Shown here: piece after piece, positions 54,894 to 64,000 of the stretch
Position numbering within the stretch: position 1 is the first letter of the stretch
How the letters are laid out: the number at the start of each line of letters is the position of its first letter
Source of the DNA: an uncultured Ruminiclostridium sp.
Lineage (GTDB): Bacteria > Bacillota > Clostridia > Oscillospirales > Ruminococcaceae
Assembly (NCBI GenBank): GCA_947624435.1
Contig: CANQKE010000008.1
Span: forward strand, 1-64,000
Reading direction: 5' to 3'
DNA length: 64,000 bases
The notes under the pieces: generated by a model
Database searches by the model: none
What the model was told of the DNA's origin: nothing
Seen by the model: the letters and a program-made list of their open reading frames with translations, nothing else
Position numbers and translations under genes: made by a program

Positions 54894-55973
54894 ATGCCTG
54901 ACGTTAATTCGGTCATAAAGACCAAGCGCAAAAAGAAGAAAAAACAGAATATTTTCGCGGCTATATTTCAGGGGCTTATCCCGTGGAAAGGCGACAGCGT
55001 CGGAGAGATCGTGCGGAAGATCGTTTTTCTTGTATCGCTTGTGCTGCTGGCGGTGACCGGGTTTGTGATATTAGATACCTACGTATTCGCTCCGGCAAGG
55101 GATACCAATAAATATAACGAGGAGATATTAACGCTGTACAACCAGGCTCCCACCGAAGAGCAGGTCGAGCAGCTTCCGGAAAAGTCGATAAATACCAAAT
55201 ATGCGCCTTTATATGCCGCAAACAACGATTTTGTCGGCTGGATAGAGATAGTAAATACCAGCGTGAATTATCCCGTGGTGCAGGGTAAGGATAACGAAGA
55301 ATATCTGCATCTCGGCTATAATAAGGAATACAGCTACAGCGGCACGCTGTTCGCCGATTATGAAAACGTGTTCAGCCCCACCGAGCCGATGTCGGCGAAC
55401 ACGATAATATACGGGCATAATATGCTGGTAGACAGCTTCTTTACCGAAGTGGCGAGATATTACAGTCCGGATTACGGACTGGATTATTTCAAAGAGCGCG
55501 CGGTGATAAACTTCAACACGCTGTACGAAAACGCGTCGTACAAGATATTTTCGGTAATGCTGCTCAACACCACCGACAATTACGGCGAGGTGTTCCCTTA
55601 CCAGACGAAGATAAACTTTTCAAACCGCGAGCAGTTCAACGATTTCGTTGCGGAATGCTTTGACCGCAGCAAATACTATACCGGCGTAGACGTAAAATAC
55701 GGCGACGAGCTGCTGACTCTATCCACCTGTGAATTTCAGAGCGGGCTTTCGGATATGAGGGTAGTTGTGCTTGCAAGAAAAGTAAGAGACGGTGAGAGCG
55801 CGGAGTTCACCGAGGAAGAAAAGAATGCGTTTTTTGAAAATCCCGCGCCGAAGCTGTGTGACACTATGGCCGAGTGGTACCCGCCGTTTGAAAAACGGCA
55901 CTGGGATCCCGCCTGGCTGGAGGGCTATAAAAAGGACGACAGCTTTGCCGATATAAACGATATTAATGAATGA
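54894..55973 (+). CDS. Class B sortase 3
   Basis: A 359-residue sortase. Lys-rich cytosolic start (KTKRKKKKKQN), IPWKGDSVGEIVRK before the helix (IVFLVSLVLLAVTGFVIL), then the barrel with His175 in YGHNM, Cys279 in TLSTC and Arg289 in DMRVVVLARK. The C-terminus carries a Trp-rich extension (AEWYPPFEKRHWDPAWLEG). GAAAGGAG precedes the ATG. It shares more of the juxtamembrane motif with sortase 1 than with sortase 2. Confidence 0.88.
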   Translation: MPDVNSVIKTKRKKKKKQNIFAAIFQGLIPWKGDSVGEIVRKIVFLVSLVLLAVTGFVILDTYVFAPARDTNKYNEEILTLYNQAPTEEQVEQLPEKSINTKYAPLYAANNDFVGWIEIVNTSVNYPVVQGKDNEEYLHLGYNKEYSYSGTLFADYENVFSPTEPMSANTIIYGHNMLVDSFFTEVARYYSPDYGLDYFKERAVINFNTLYENASYKIFSVMLLNTTDNYGEVFPYQTKINFSNREQFNDFVAECFDRSKYYTGVDVKYGDELLTLSTCEFQSGLSDMRVVVLARKVRDGESAEFTEEEKNAFFENPAPKLCDTMAEWYPPFEKRHWDPAWLEGYKKDDSFADINDINE

Positions 55974-56000
55974 TAACGAAAGGGGAGGCGATACATAGCT

Positions 56001-57518
56001 ATGCAGAACAGATCACGGATATTAAAGGTGATAGCGGCGCTTGCCGTGGCAGGCGTATATATCTTCGTGTTCGGCATAATCCGGGTGGTGGACGTCAGCG
56101 CTGACAATTCCCATCAAATAGAAGTCAACGTGCCGATGTACACGACCCAAAATCTCGAGCAGCCGATCACTACCCCTCCGCTAAAGACGGACAAGCCGGC
56201 GCAAACTACCAAAGCGCCTCAGACTACCGAAGAGGGTCAGACTGCTCCGGAGCAGACGGAAAGCACCGACCCTGACGTATCGCAGCAGGAAACTCCCCCG
56301 CCCGTGCAGGAGGCTCCTAATTGGAAAGAGACCGCTTACAAGGCGACCATGGTAGTAAATACCGACGGGATATGCAGCCGTAAACGCGCAGAGCTCGGCG
56401 CTGAGACTGCGGATATTTACTATGCCGGCGACAGGGTAAATGTGGTGGCATGGACCGACACCGAATATTATAAGCTGGAGGACGGGAACTTTATCCATGC
56501 GGCTTATCTTGACGATCTGGGCGGAGATAACAGCATACCCGATAACAACAGCGGCGGCGGTACAGTCGATACTTCCGGAGGAAGCAGCAGCGTAAGCACC
56601 GAAAGCACTCCTCAGACCAGCCGTCCCGAAACCGACAACAGCTCGAACGATACCAGCAGCACGCCGAACAGCGAGCCTGATAACAGCGGTACGGAAAGCA
56701 GCGGTTCGGACAGCAGCGATCCCGGCAATGTGGGCAACGGAGAAGATACCTTTACCGTTTACGATGAGTATTCCGGAATGAACGTCACCGCGGACGCTTA
56801 CGAGGTGGTCGTTCGCACGGTGATAAACGAGATAGGCACTACCTGGCCGGACGAGGCTATAAAGGCGCAGGCAGTTGCGGCATACACGCATATCAAGAAA
56901 GAGAACTTAAGCGGCAATACGCCTACCGTGGCTTTGCAGCCGATGTCCTCGGCGACTGACAGAGTATTGGATCTGGTGGACGAGGTATTCGGCGAGGCTA
57001 TCTATTACGGCGGCGAGCTTATCAATTGCAGCTATTATGCCTCCTCCTGCGGATATACGAACAGCTCCGAGAACGAGTGGGGCGGCTATCTGCCGTATCT
57101 GGTAAGCGTGGACTGCCCGTTTGACGAGGCCGACCCGAATTACGGACTTAAGACCACCTTTACCGCGTCACAGGTAAAGAGCATAATCGCCAATAATCAC
57201 GGAATAACGTTAAGCGGAAATAAGGCGAACTGGATAAAGGTAAACGGCACGTTAGGACAGAAAGAAAACGGCTGGGTCACCAGCGTATCGGTCGGCGGCA
57301 CCGCTTTCCACGGAAAGACCTTGCGCGCGGACTTCTCACTGCCGTCGGAGGCGTTCACGGTTACATATAACAGCAGCACCGATAAATTCACATTTACCAC
57401 CTACGGTTACGGCCACGGCGTCGGAATGTCGCAAAACGGCGCGAAGATACTCGCCGATAACGGCTACAGCTATAAGGAGATACTTAAGCATTACTTTACC
57501 GGCGTGACTGTTGAATAA
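56001..57518 (+). CDS. SpoIID/LytB-domain protein
   Basis: A 505-residue membrane-anchored protein. N-terminal helix (VIAALAVAGVYIFVFGII), Thr/Pro/Glu-rich linker, a bacterial SH3-like module (~110-165, KATMVVNTDGICSRKRAELG), a long Ser/Asn/Gly-rich linker (~170-250), then the SpoIID domain (~255-505). VRTVINEIGTTWPDEAIKAQ carries the catalytic-type Glu, and YGYGHGVGMSQNGAKILAD is the C-terminal signature. SpoIID cleaves denuded glycan strands during engulfment; LytB-type relatives modify vegetative wall. Adjacent sortases suggest a wall-anchoring locus. Confidence 0.87.
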   Translation: MQNRSRILKVIAALAVAGVYIFVFGIIRVVDVSADNSHQIEVNVPMYTTQNLEQPITTPPLKTDKPAQTTKAPQTTEEGQTAPEQTESTDPDVSQQETPPPVQEAPNWKETAYKATMVVNTDGICSRKRAELGAETADIYYAGDRVNVVAWTDTEYYKLEDGNFIHAAYLDDLGGDNSIPDNNSGGGTVDTSGGSSSVSTESTPQTSRPETDNSSNDTSSTPNSEPDNSGTESSGSDSSDPGNVGNGEDTFTVYDEYSGMNVTADAYEVVVRTVINEIGTTWPDEAIKAQAVAAYTHIKKENLSGNTPTVALQPMSSATDRVLDLVDEVFGEAIYYGGELINCSYYASSCGYTNSSENEWGGYLPYLVSVDCPFDEADPNYGLKTTFTASQVKSIIANNHGITLSGNKANWIKVNGTLGQKENGWVTSVSVGGTAFHGKTLRADFSLPSEAFTVTYNSSTDKFTFTTYGYGHGVGMSQNGAKILADNGYSYKEILKHYFTGVTVE

Positions 57519-57534
57519 ATTTGCGTTATACAAG

Positions 57535-57566
57535 ATCTCTCGCTCAGAAACGGGCGGGAGATTTTT
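57535..57566 (+). terminator. Terminator after the sortase/SpoIID cluster
   Basis: ATCTCTCGCTC (57535-57545) pairs with GGGCGGGAGAT (57552-57562) with two G-U pairs; T run to 57566. Confidence 0.8.
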
Positions 57567-57594
57567 GTCGGTCGAAAATTCCCGGCTTTCTCAC

Positions 57595-57623
57595 TTGCAA
57601 AAAGCCTTAAAATATGGTAAAAT
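57595..57623 (+). promoter_or_regulatory. Promoter for the topoisomerase operon
   Basis: TTGCAA (57595-57600), 17-nt spacer, TAAAAT (57618-57623), TGG before the -10. Confidence 0.6.
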
Positions 57624-57680
57624 ATATTAAATAGGCGTTTGTTTGCTCTTAAAGGAGCGGCGAAAGGAGATAATCGCAGA

Positions 57681-59681
57681 ATGGCGAAAAAAGATTATGG
57701 CGACAACAGCTTAAAACAGCTTAAAGGGCCGGATCAGGTGCGGCTGCGCCCCGGCGTTATTTTCGGTTCTGACGGACTGGAGGGCTGCTGCCACTCGGTA
57801 TTTGAGATACTTTCAAACTCCATAGACGAGGCGAGAGAGGGCTACGGCGACAGGATAACCGTCACCCGCTTTCTCGACGGCAGCTTTGAGGTGGAGGATC
57901 ACGGGCGCGGAATACCGATAGATTTCAATAAAAACGAACAAAAATACAACTGGGAGCTGGCTTTCTGCACATTATACGCCGGCGGCAAGTACGATAACAA
58001 CAGCGGAGAGAATTATTCCTATTCGCTGGGACTGAACGGACTGGGTCTTTGCTCGACGCAGTTCGCCTCCGAATATATGCAGGTGCGCTCCAACAACGGC
58101 ACCTGGATATACGAGCTTAATTTTGAAAAAGGGTATAACGTCGAAAAGGAAGAGCGCGGCTTTCGTCGAAAGCAGTCGGACGGTAAGACCGGCACTGTGA
58201 TAAGGTGGAAGCCGGACCTCGACGTGTTCACCGATATAGCCGTGCCGGAGGAATATTTCGACAACGTGTTAAGGCAGCAGGCGGTGGTAAACGACGGGCT
58301 GACCTTTGTCCTTCGCAACGAGAAAGAGGACGGGCAGGGCGGCAGCACTTTCGAGGAAAAGACCTATTACTATGAAAACGGTATCAGCGATTACCTTAAG
58401 GAAACCGTAGGCGACACCGCGTTTACCGTGCCGCAGGTGTGGAATGCGCAGCGCGTCGGCCGCGACCGCGAGGACAAGCCGGAGTACAAGGTGAAATTCA
58501 AGGTGGCGTTCGCTTTTTCCAACAAGGTGAACCTTATCGAGCATTATCACAATTCCAGCTATCTGGAGCACGGAGGCAGTCCCGAAAAGGCGCTGAACAC
58601 CGCGTTTACCGCGCAGATAGACGGCTGGCTCAAGGCAAACAACAAGTATAATAAGAACGAGGCAAAGATAAAGTATGTGGATATACAGGACTGCCTTGTG
58701 TTCATATCCTCAAACTTTTCCACCCAGACCAGCTACGAGAATCAGACGAAAAAATCCATCACGAACAAATTTATCCAGGACGCGATGACCGACTGGCTGA
58801 AAAAGTCGCTGGAGGTGTACTTCTTAGAAAATCCCGACGACGCGCTCAGGATATGCGAGCAGGTGATGGTAAACAAGCGCGCGCGTGAAAACGCCGACCG
58901 CGCTAAGGACAGCATGAAGAAAACGCTGTCGGAAAAGATAGACCTTGCCAACCGCATACCGAAATTCGTGGATTGCCGCAGTAAGGACGTATCCCGCCGC
59001 GAGCTTTATATAGTGGAGGGCGATTCGGCGCTGGGCGCGGTAAAACAGGCGCGCAACGCGGAATATCAGGCAGTGATGCCGGTGCGCGGCAAGACGCTCA
59101 ACTGTCTTAAGGCAAGCTATGAGAAGATATTCAAAAGCGAGATAATCACGAATCTGATGAAGATACTCGGCTGCGGCGTGGAGATAAAAAGCAAGTCGAA
59201 TAAAAGCCTATCCACCTTCGACCTTAACAATCTGAGGTGGGATAAAATAATAATCTGCACCGATGCGGACTATGATGGCTATCAGATACGCACGCTGATA
59301 CTTACCATGCTGTACAGGCTCGTCCCGACGGTGCTGGAAAAGGGGTACGTTTATATCGCGGAATCCCCGCTTTACGAGATAAACTGCAAGGACGAAACAT
59401 ATTTTGCTTATACCGAGCCGGAGAAGAACCGCATATTAGAAAGCTTCGGCGATAAGAAATACACCATACAGCGCTCAAAAGGTCTGGGCGAGAACGAGCC
59501 GGAGATGATGTCGCTCACTACGATGAACCCCGATACGCGCAGGCTGATAAAGGTATGTCCGGAGGACGCGGAAAGAACAAGGGAGATATTTGAGCTGCTG
59601 CTGGGGGATAATCTTGACGGAAGAAAGGACTATATACGGGATTACGGCTATATGTATCTTGACGATATAGACGTGTCTTAA
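57681..59681 (+). CDS. Type II DNA topoisomerase subunit B (ParE/GyrB-like, noncanonical)
   Basis: A 666-residue ATPase subunit. GHKL site: EILSNSIDEAREGYGD and VEDHGRGIPIDF, then SLGLNGLGL; transducer QSK-type loop; TOPRIM domain with IVEGDSALGAVKQARN (normally EGDSAGG), CTDADYDGYQIRTL and QRSKGLGENEPEMM. Shape and length fit ParE/GyrB without the large GyrB insertion. Divergence suggests the extra topoisomerase pair of many Clostridia rather than the main gyrase, which lies near dnaA. ATG 57681 follows AAAGGAGAT; an earlier in-frame start lies in the leader. An HD gene and the A subunit follow. Confidence 0.88.
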   Translation: MAKKDYGDNSLKQLKGPDQVRLRPGVIFGSDGLEGCCHSVFEILSNSIDEAREGYGDRITVTRFLDGSFEVEDHGRGIPIDFNKNEQKYNWELAFCTLYAGGKYDNNSGENYSYSLGLNGLGLCSTQFASEYMQVRSNNGTWIYELNFEKGYNVEKEERGFRRKQSDGKTGTVIRWKPDLDVFTDIAVPEEYFDNVLRQQAVVNDGLTFVLRNEKEDGQGGSTFEEKTYYYENGISDYLKETVGDTAFTVPQVWNAQRVGRDREDKPEYKVKFKVAFAFSNKVNLIEHYHNSSYLEHGGSPEKALNTAFTAQIDGWLKANNKYNKNEAKIKYVDIQDCLVFISSNFSTQTSYENQTKKSITNKFIQDAMTDWLKKSLEVYFLENPDDALRICEQVMVNKRARENADRAKDSMKKTLSEKIDLANRIPKFVDCRSKDVSRRELYIVEGDSALGAVKQARNAEYQAVMPVRGKTLNCLKASYEKIFKSEIITNLMKILGCGVEIKSKSNKSLSTFDLNNLRWDKIIICTDADYDGYQIRTLILTMLYRLVPTVLEKGYVYIAESPLYEINCKDETYFAYTEPEKNRILESFGDKKYTIQRSKGLGENEPEMMSLTTMNPDTRRLIKVCPEDAERTREIFELLLGDNLDGRKDYIRDYGYMYLDDIDVS

Positions 59682-59691
59682 AGGTAAAAAT

Positions 59692-60165
59692 ATGACGATA
59701 AACAGAGTAAAGGTAATTGAAACGGTAGTGTGCATGATGCTGGACAGTCTGCCGGATGAACGCAGGCAGGCGGGATATATCCATATCATGAGAGCCGAGC
59801 AGGCGGCGGTGCTGATAGCAAGGCGGCGAGCCTTAGATATGCAGCTTGCGGCGGTATGCGCGTTACTGCATGACTATGAGAAATACCGCACCGGAGAAAG
59901 CGAGGATCACGCTAAAAAAAGCGCGGACGCGGCGCTTCCTATCCTTGCAAAGACGGAGCTTTTTACTCCGTGCGAGATAGGCGTTATCGCGGGCGCGATA
60001 ATGGTACATTCCGACAAGGAAAGCGTCGGTCAGCCGTACGAGGAAGTCATAAAAGACGCGGACGTTTTGGCACATCATTTTCTTAAAAGCGCTGAGCAGG
60101 TCAAAGAGGAATATCCCCGCGCGTATCAGAGATATCTGCGGCTCAAAGAGGAATTTTCAATATAG
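59692..60165 (+). CDS. Small HD-domain phosphohydrolase-like protein
   Basis: A 157-residue HD-superfamily protein. Metal ligands: His in YIHIMRAEQ, the HD pair in LLHDYEKYR, and a downstream Asp in VIKDADVLAHHF, with IMVHSDKE between. Related proteins hydrolyse nucleotides or phosphomonoesters. It sits 10 nt after the topoisomerase B gene and 19 nt before the A gene, so it is probably co-expressed with them. The ribosome binding site is weak. Substrate unknown; the fold call is firm. Confidence 0.8.
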   Translation: MTINRVKVIETVVCMMLDSLPDERRQAGYIHIMRAEQAAVLIARRRALDMQLAAVCALLHDYEKYRTGESEDHAKKSADAALPILAKTELFTPCEIGVIAGAIMVHSDKESVGQPYEEVIKDADVLAHHFLKSAEQVKEEYPRAYQRYLRLKEEFSI

Positions 60166-60184
60166 ATACGGATAAGGAAAACAT

Positions 60185-62413
60185 ATGAAGAAGAAAAATT
60201 CAAAAGGTAAAAACGATACGCCTAAGCAGGCGGACGCTTATATAGAGGGCGCGGGACTTGTCGCGGACCAGCCGATAACCGAAACGCTGGTAAGCAACTT
60301 TATGCCCTACGCTATGAGCGTCATAATGTCCCGCGCACTGCCGGAGATAGACGGCTTTAAGCCCTCTCACAGAAAGCTGCTTTACACCATGTATAAAATG
60401 GGGCTGCTTACCGGAGCGCGCACAAAGTCCGCAAATATCGTAGGTCAGACGATGAAGCTGAACCCTCACGGCGACGCGGCTATATACGAAACGATGGTAA
60501 GACTTGCAAGAGGAAACGAGTCGCTGCTGCACCCTTACATTGACAGCAAGGGAAACTTCGGCAAGGCGTATTCCCGCGATATGTCATACGCGGCGGCGAG
60601 GTATACCGAGGCGAAGCTGGACCCTATCTGCGCCGAGATATTCGCCGATATAGACAAGGACACGGTGGATTTTGTCCCGAACTATGACAACTCCATGACC
60701 GAGCCGGTGCTGCTGCCGGTAAAATTCCCGTCGGTACTGGTAAACAACAATATCGGTATCGCGGTATCCATGGCGAGCAACATCTGTTCGTTCAATTTGA
60801 GCGAGGTATGTGAGACTGCGGCGGCGCTGATGAAAAATCCCGACCATGACGTGTATTCCACCATGCCGGGGCCGGATTTTCCGGGCGGAGGGTATATTCT
60901 CGCCGACGAGGAGGAGACCCGCCGAATTTACGAGAGCGGGCACGGCTCGGTAAAGGTGCGCAGCAAGTACAATTACGACCCGGACGCTAACTGTATCGAG
61001 ATAACCGAAATACCGCCTACCACTACCGCGGAGGCTATCATAGACAAGATAGTGGAGCTGGTAAAGCTCGGTAAGATAAAGGAGCTTACCGACGCGAGGG
61101 ACGAGACCGATCTGTCAGGACTCAGGATAACGCTTGACCTTAAACGCAGGGTAGACCCCGAAGCACTTATGCAAAAGCTGTTCAAGCTCACCCCTTTACA
61201 GGACGTGTTTTCCTGCAATTTTAATATCCTTATCGGCGGCGTGCCGAAGGTAATGGGGATAAAGGAGATACTGTACGAGTGGGCGGACTTCCGCATGACG
61301 GGGGTAAAACGCCGGGTAAAGTTCGACCTCAGAAAGAAAAAGGAAAAGCTGCACCTGCTGCAAGGTCTGTCGAAAATTCTGCTGGACATAGATAAGGCGA
61401 TAAAGATAATCCGCGAGACCGAGGAGGAAAACGAGGTAGTTCCCAACCTTATGATAGGCTTCGGAATCGACGAGGTGCAAGCGGAATACGTAGCGGATAT
61501 AAGACTTCGCAACATAAACAAAGCGTATATCTTAAAGCGCACCGAGGAGATAGAAAGCCTTAAATCGGAAATAGCGGACATGGAGGAAATATTATCCTCC
61601 GAACGCAGGGTAAAGCAGATAATCATAAAAGAGCTTAAAGAAATTTCCGAAAAATACGGCAAGCCGAGAAAGACCATGTTCATCTACGGGGCGCAGGAAT
61701 ACATCGAGGAGCAGACGGAGGAGATACCGGATTACGCGGTAAATCTGTTCTTTACCCGCGAGGGATATTTCAAGAAGATAACTCCGCAGTCGCTGAGAAT
61801 GAGCGGCGAGCATAAGCTCAAGGAAAACGACGAGATAGTCATGTCCTACGAGGGCAGCAACCGCGCCGAGCTGTTGTTCTTCACCGACAAATATCAGGTG
61901 TACAAGGCGAAAGCGTCGGATTTTGACTATACCAAGGCGAGCGTATTGGGTGATTACGTGCCCGCAAAGCTGGAGCTGGAGCAGGGAGAACGTATAATCC
62001 GCGCGGTAGCCTGCGAGGATTTTTCGGGCATGCTGGTACTGTTCTTCAAAAACGGTAAATGCGCTAAAGTGCCGATGTCCTCTTTTGAGACCAAGACCCG
62101 CCGCAAAAAGCTTGCCAACGCGTACAACGACGGTTCACCTCTGGTATCCATGTGGCATATAAAGGAGGACAGGGAATTTATACTTTACTCCGCGGCGGGA
62201 AAGACGCTTATTTTCAATACCGCGCTTATCCTGCCCAAAGCGGCAAGAGATACTCAGGGCGTGCAGGTGATGAGGCTTACCAAGACCGAGCTTGCCGCCG
62301 CCGTACCGTTTGAAGAGGGCATGATAAAGAATGCGGACAAGTACCGTACCAAGACTGTACCGGTAGCGGGAACGGCGGGCGCTCCGGACATCATGCAGCT
62401 TACATTGGAATAG
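60185..62413 (+). CDS. Type II DNA topoisomerase subunit A (ParC/GyrA-like, noncanonical)
   Basis: A 742-residue cleavage subunit. SRALPEIDGFKPSHRKLLYTMY opens the winged-helix domain. GDAAIYETMVRLA is the quinolone region, AAARYTEAKL holds the active Tyr and DFVPNYDNSM follows, then tower and coiled-coil gate (~400-510). The C-terminal third (~530-742) contains only a few beta-pinwheel repeats (NRAELLFFTDKYQVYKAKA, FFKNGKCAKVPMSSFETKTR), fewer than gyrase, and no clear GyrA box, so a ParC-like activity is more likely. A Lys/Asn-rich ~25-residue leader precedes the core. Confidence 0.88.
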   Translation: MKKKNSKGKNDTPKQADAYIEGAGLVADQPITETLVSNFMPYAMSVIMSRALPEIDGFKPSHRKLLYTMYKMGLLTGARTKSANIVGQTMKLNPHGDAAIYETMVRLARGNESLLHPYIDSKGNFGKAYSRDMSYAAARYTEAKLDPICAEIFADIDKDTVDFVPNYDNSMTEPVLLPVKFPSVLVNNNIGIAVSMASNICSFNLSEVCETAAALMKNPDHDVYSTMPGPDFPGGGYILADEEETRRIYESGHGSVKVRSKYNYDPDANCIEITEIPPTTTAEAIIDKIVELVKLGKIKELTDARDETDLSGLRITLDLKRRVDPEALMQKLFKLTPLQDVFSCNFNILIGGVPKVMGIKEILYEWADFRMTGVKRRVKFDLRKKKEKLHLLQGLSKILLDIDKAIKIIRETEEENEVVPNLMIGFGIDEVQAEYVADIRLRNINKAYILKRTEEIESLKSEIADMEEILSSERRVKQIIIKELKEISEKYGKPRKTMFIYGAQEYIEEQTEEIPDYAVNLFFTREGYFKKITPQSLRMSGEHKLKENDEIVMSYEGSNRAELLFFTDKYQVYKAKASDFDYTKASVLGDYVPAKLELEQGERIIRAVACEDFSGMLVLFFKNGKCAKVPMSSFETKTRRKKLANAYNDGSPLVSMWHIKEDREFILYSAAGKTLIFNTALILPKAARDTQGVQVMRLTKTELAAAVPFEEGMIKNADKYRTKTVPVAGTAGAPDIMQLTLE

Positions 62414-62426
62414 TTCTATTTAATAC

Positions 62427-62455
62427 TTGAATTTTCCCTTACGGTATGTTATACT
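62427..62455 (+). promoter_or_regulatory. Promoter for fhs
   Basis: TTGAAT (62427-62432), 17-nt spacer, TATACT (62450-62455), TGT before it. A ~75-nt GC-rich leader follows; no known folate or ZTP riboswitch core was found in it. Confidence 0.6.
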
Positions 62456-62537
62456 TTTAGTATGAGAAATAAACGGCGGGCGGCTCCGTCAGGTGCTGTC
62501 CCTATTGGATCGTGGTATGAACACAGAAAGGAAAATT

Positions 62538-64000
62538 ATGCTTACCGATATTGAAATAGCGCAGAACGCGAAGATGAAGAAGATAAAGGATATCGCCGCT
62601 CCTTTAGGGATAGAGGAGGACGAGCTGATACCCTACGGACATTATAAAGCGAAGATATCGCAGGAATGTATCGACCGTCTTAAAAACAAGCCGGACGGAA
62701 AGCTGATATTAGTCACCGCGATAAATCCCACCCCCGCCGGAGAGGGCAAGACTACCACCTCGGTCGGGCTGGGTCAGGCGATGAACCGTATCGGCAAAAA
62801 CGCCGTGCTGGCTCTGCGCGAGCCGTCGCTCGGTCCGGTATTCGGAATAAAGGGCGGCGCTGCCGGAGGCGGATATGCTCAGGTAGTGCCGATGGAGGAT
62901 ATAAATTTGCACTTCACCGGAGATATGCACGCGCTGACCTCGGCGAATAATCTGCTGTGCGCGCTTATCGACAATCATATCCAGCAGGGCAACGCGCTGG
63001 GTATCGACCCGCGCCGCGTCATGATAGACCGCTGTCTTGACATGAACGACCGCGCACTTAGAAATATCACGATAGGACTGGGCGGCAAGGTAAACGGCGT
63101 GCCGAGAGAGGATCATTTCCGTATCACGGTCGCTACCGAGTTTATGGCGATACTCTGCCTTGCGGAGGATCTTGAGGACCTTAAAAAGCGACTGGGCAGG
63201 ATACTTGTCGCGTATACTTATGACAACAAGCCCGTATACGCCGCAGACTTAAAGGCGGTAGGCGCGCTTACCGCGTTACTTAAAGACGCCATAAATCCGA
63301 ACCTTGTGCAGACGCTGGAGAACACTCCCGCGATAATCCACGGTGGGCCTTTTGCGAACATCGCGCACGGCTGCAACAGTATACGCGCCACCAAGCTCGC
63401 GCTGAAATTAGGGGATTACGCGATAACCGAGGCGGGATTCGGCTCTGACCTCGGCGCGGAGAAGTTCTTTGACATAAAGTGCCGTTTCGCCGGACTTAAG
63501 CCGGACTGCACCGTTCTGGTAGCTACGATACGCGCGTTAAAATACAACGGCGGCGTGCCTAAGGCCGAGCTTGCCGCAGAGAATCTCGACGCGCTGAAAA
63601 AGGGTATAGTAAATCTTAAGACCCATATCGAGAATATGCACAAATTCGGCGTGCCGGTGGTGGTAGCTATCAACCGCTTCGGCACCGATACCGACGCCGA
63701 GATAGAGTATATCGAAAAGTTCTGCGCCGACATGGGCGTTACCGTATCGCTTGCGGAGGTTTTCGCCAAAGGCGGAGAGGGCGGCATAGACCTTGCAAAC
63801 AAGGTTTGCGAAACTATCGAAAAAGGCGGCAGCGATTTCAGTCCGCTGTATGACGAAAGATTGCCGATAAAGGAAAAGCTCGAAACGATAGCAAGAGAGA
63901 TATACCGCGCCGACGGCGTGACCTATACCGCTCAGGCGGAAAAGGCGATAAAGGAGATAGAGGCGCTCGGCTGCGACCGTATACCTGTCTGCGTGGCAAA
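62538..64000 (+). CDS. fhs: Formate-tetrahydrofolate ligase (3' end outside window)
   Basis: The first 487 codons of an enzyme normally ~555 residues long, so the C-terminus is missing only because the window ends. It joins formate to THF using ATP, feeding one-carbon units to purines and acetogenic pathways. P-loop [18 protein letters not shown] (~65), [20 protein letters not shown], and [17 protein letters not shown] are family signatures; [18 protein letters not shown] follows. AAAGGAAA precedes the ATG. It has its own promoter after the topoisomerase operon. Confidence 0.96.
   Translation, partial: MLTDIEIAQNAKMKKIKDIAAPLGIEEDELIPYGHYKAKISQECIDRLKNKPDGKLILVTAINPTPAGEGKTTTSVGLGQAMNRIGKNAVLALREPSLGPVFGIKGGAAGGGYAQVVPMEDINLHFTGDMHALTSANNLLCALIDNHIQQGNALGIDPRRVMIDRCLDMNDRALRNITIGLGGKVNGVPREDHFRITVATEFMAILCLAEDLEDLKKRLGRILVAYTYDNKPVYAADLKAVGALTALLKDAINPNLVQTLENTPAIIHGGPFANIAHGCNSIRATKLALKLGDYAITEAGFGSDLGAEKFFDIKCRFAGLKPDCTVLVATIRALKYNGGVPKAELAAENLDALKKGIVNLKTHIENMHKFGVPVVVAINRFGTDTDAEIEYIEKFCADMGVTVSLAEVFAKGGEGGIDLANKVCETIEKGGSDFSPLYDERLPIKEKLETIAREIYRADGVTYTAQAEKAIKEIEALGCDRIPVCVA

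Noticed and set aside
62456..62537. ZTP or tetrahydrofolate riboswitch before fhs
   Set aside because: The ~80-nt leader is short and I could not find the conserved core of either class.

Overview
The window reads as ordinary chromosome of a Gram-positive anaerobe of class Clostridia, most likely an Oscillospiraceae/Ruminococcaceae-type gut bacterium. Support: Firmicutes-style gene sets (ylxM-ffh-rpsP-khpA, pheST, YpeB, class B sortases, NfnAB, rubrerythrin plus ferritin, formate-THF ligase), strong GGAGG ribosome binding sites, and sigma-A promoters of TTGxxx-17-TGnTATAAT type. Base composition is moderate, with frequent ATA isoleucine codons. The species assignment is inference. I saw no rRNA, tRNA, insertion sequence, prophage or CRISPR array.

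Layout. 1-1.5 kb: a hairpin-rich repeat, then an MFS exporter. 1.6-12.9 kb: a co-directional housekeeping run (aspartokinase, thymidylate synthase, DEDD exonuclease, sialate O-acetylesterase-like SGNH esterase, 4-alpha-glucanotransferase, peptidyl-tRNA hydrolase, Mfd, a small membrane-anchored protein, shikimate kinase). 12.9-15.4 kb: ylxM-ffh-rpsP-khpA, closed by a structured RNA stretch and a terminator; rimM/trmD/rplS do not follow. 15.6-16.3 kb: a 70-residue secreted peptide with an NPTTG sorting signal, facing a MIF-family protein. 16.4-23.1 kb: pheST, a PrsA/SurA-like lipoprotein and an ABC-F protein.

23.1-37.5 kb is the most distinctive block. An AT-rich control region with repeated GTGCAAA motifs and a consensus promoter precedes two LolD/MacB-like ATPases, the second ending in a SpoVT/AbrB-like domain. 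Next come a giant solute-binding protein, two complete MalF/MalG-type permease pairs, a membrane-tethered NHL-propeller/TPR protein, a Yip1-family membrane protein and a large DUF5696-like secreted protein. They are closely spaced on one strand and end at one terminator. The likely role is import or sensing of a complex extracellular glycan, but the ATPase type does not match the permease type.

37.5-46.8 kb: a metal-dependent amidohydrolase-like protein, pyruvate kinase, NfnAB, rubrerythrin and ferritin, branched-chain aminotransferase and glycyl-tRNA synthetase. 46.8-47.3 kb holds no gene but a candidate multi-helix RNA and an 11-bp-period tandem array. 47.3-49.4 kb (minus strand): an NlpC/P60-like lipoprotein that has lost its catalytic residues, and YpeB. 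A 38-bp palindrome separates ypeB from a cysteine desulfurase-thiI pair, and a second copy of the 5'-end repeat lies between those two genes. 52-57.5 kb: a CinA-domain protein, three tandem class B sortases and a SpoIID/LytB protein. These sortases are plausible partners of the NPTTG peptide. 57.7-62.4 kb: a noncanonical type II topoisomerase pair flanking a small HD-domain gene. The window ends inside fhs.
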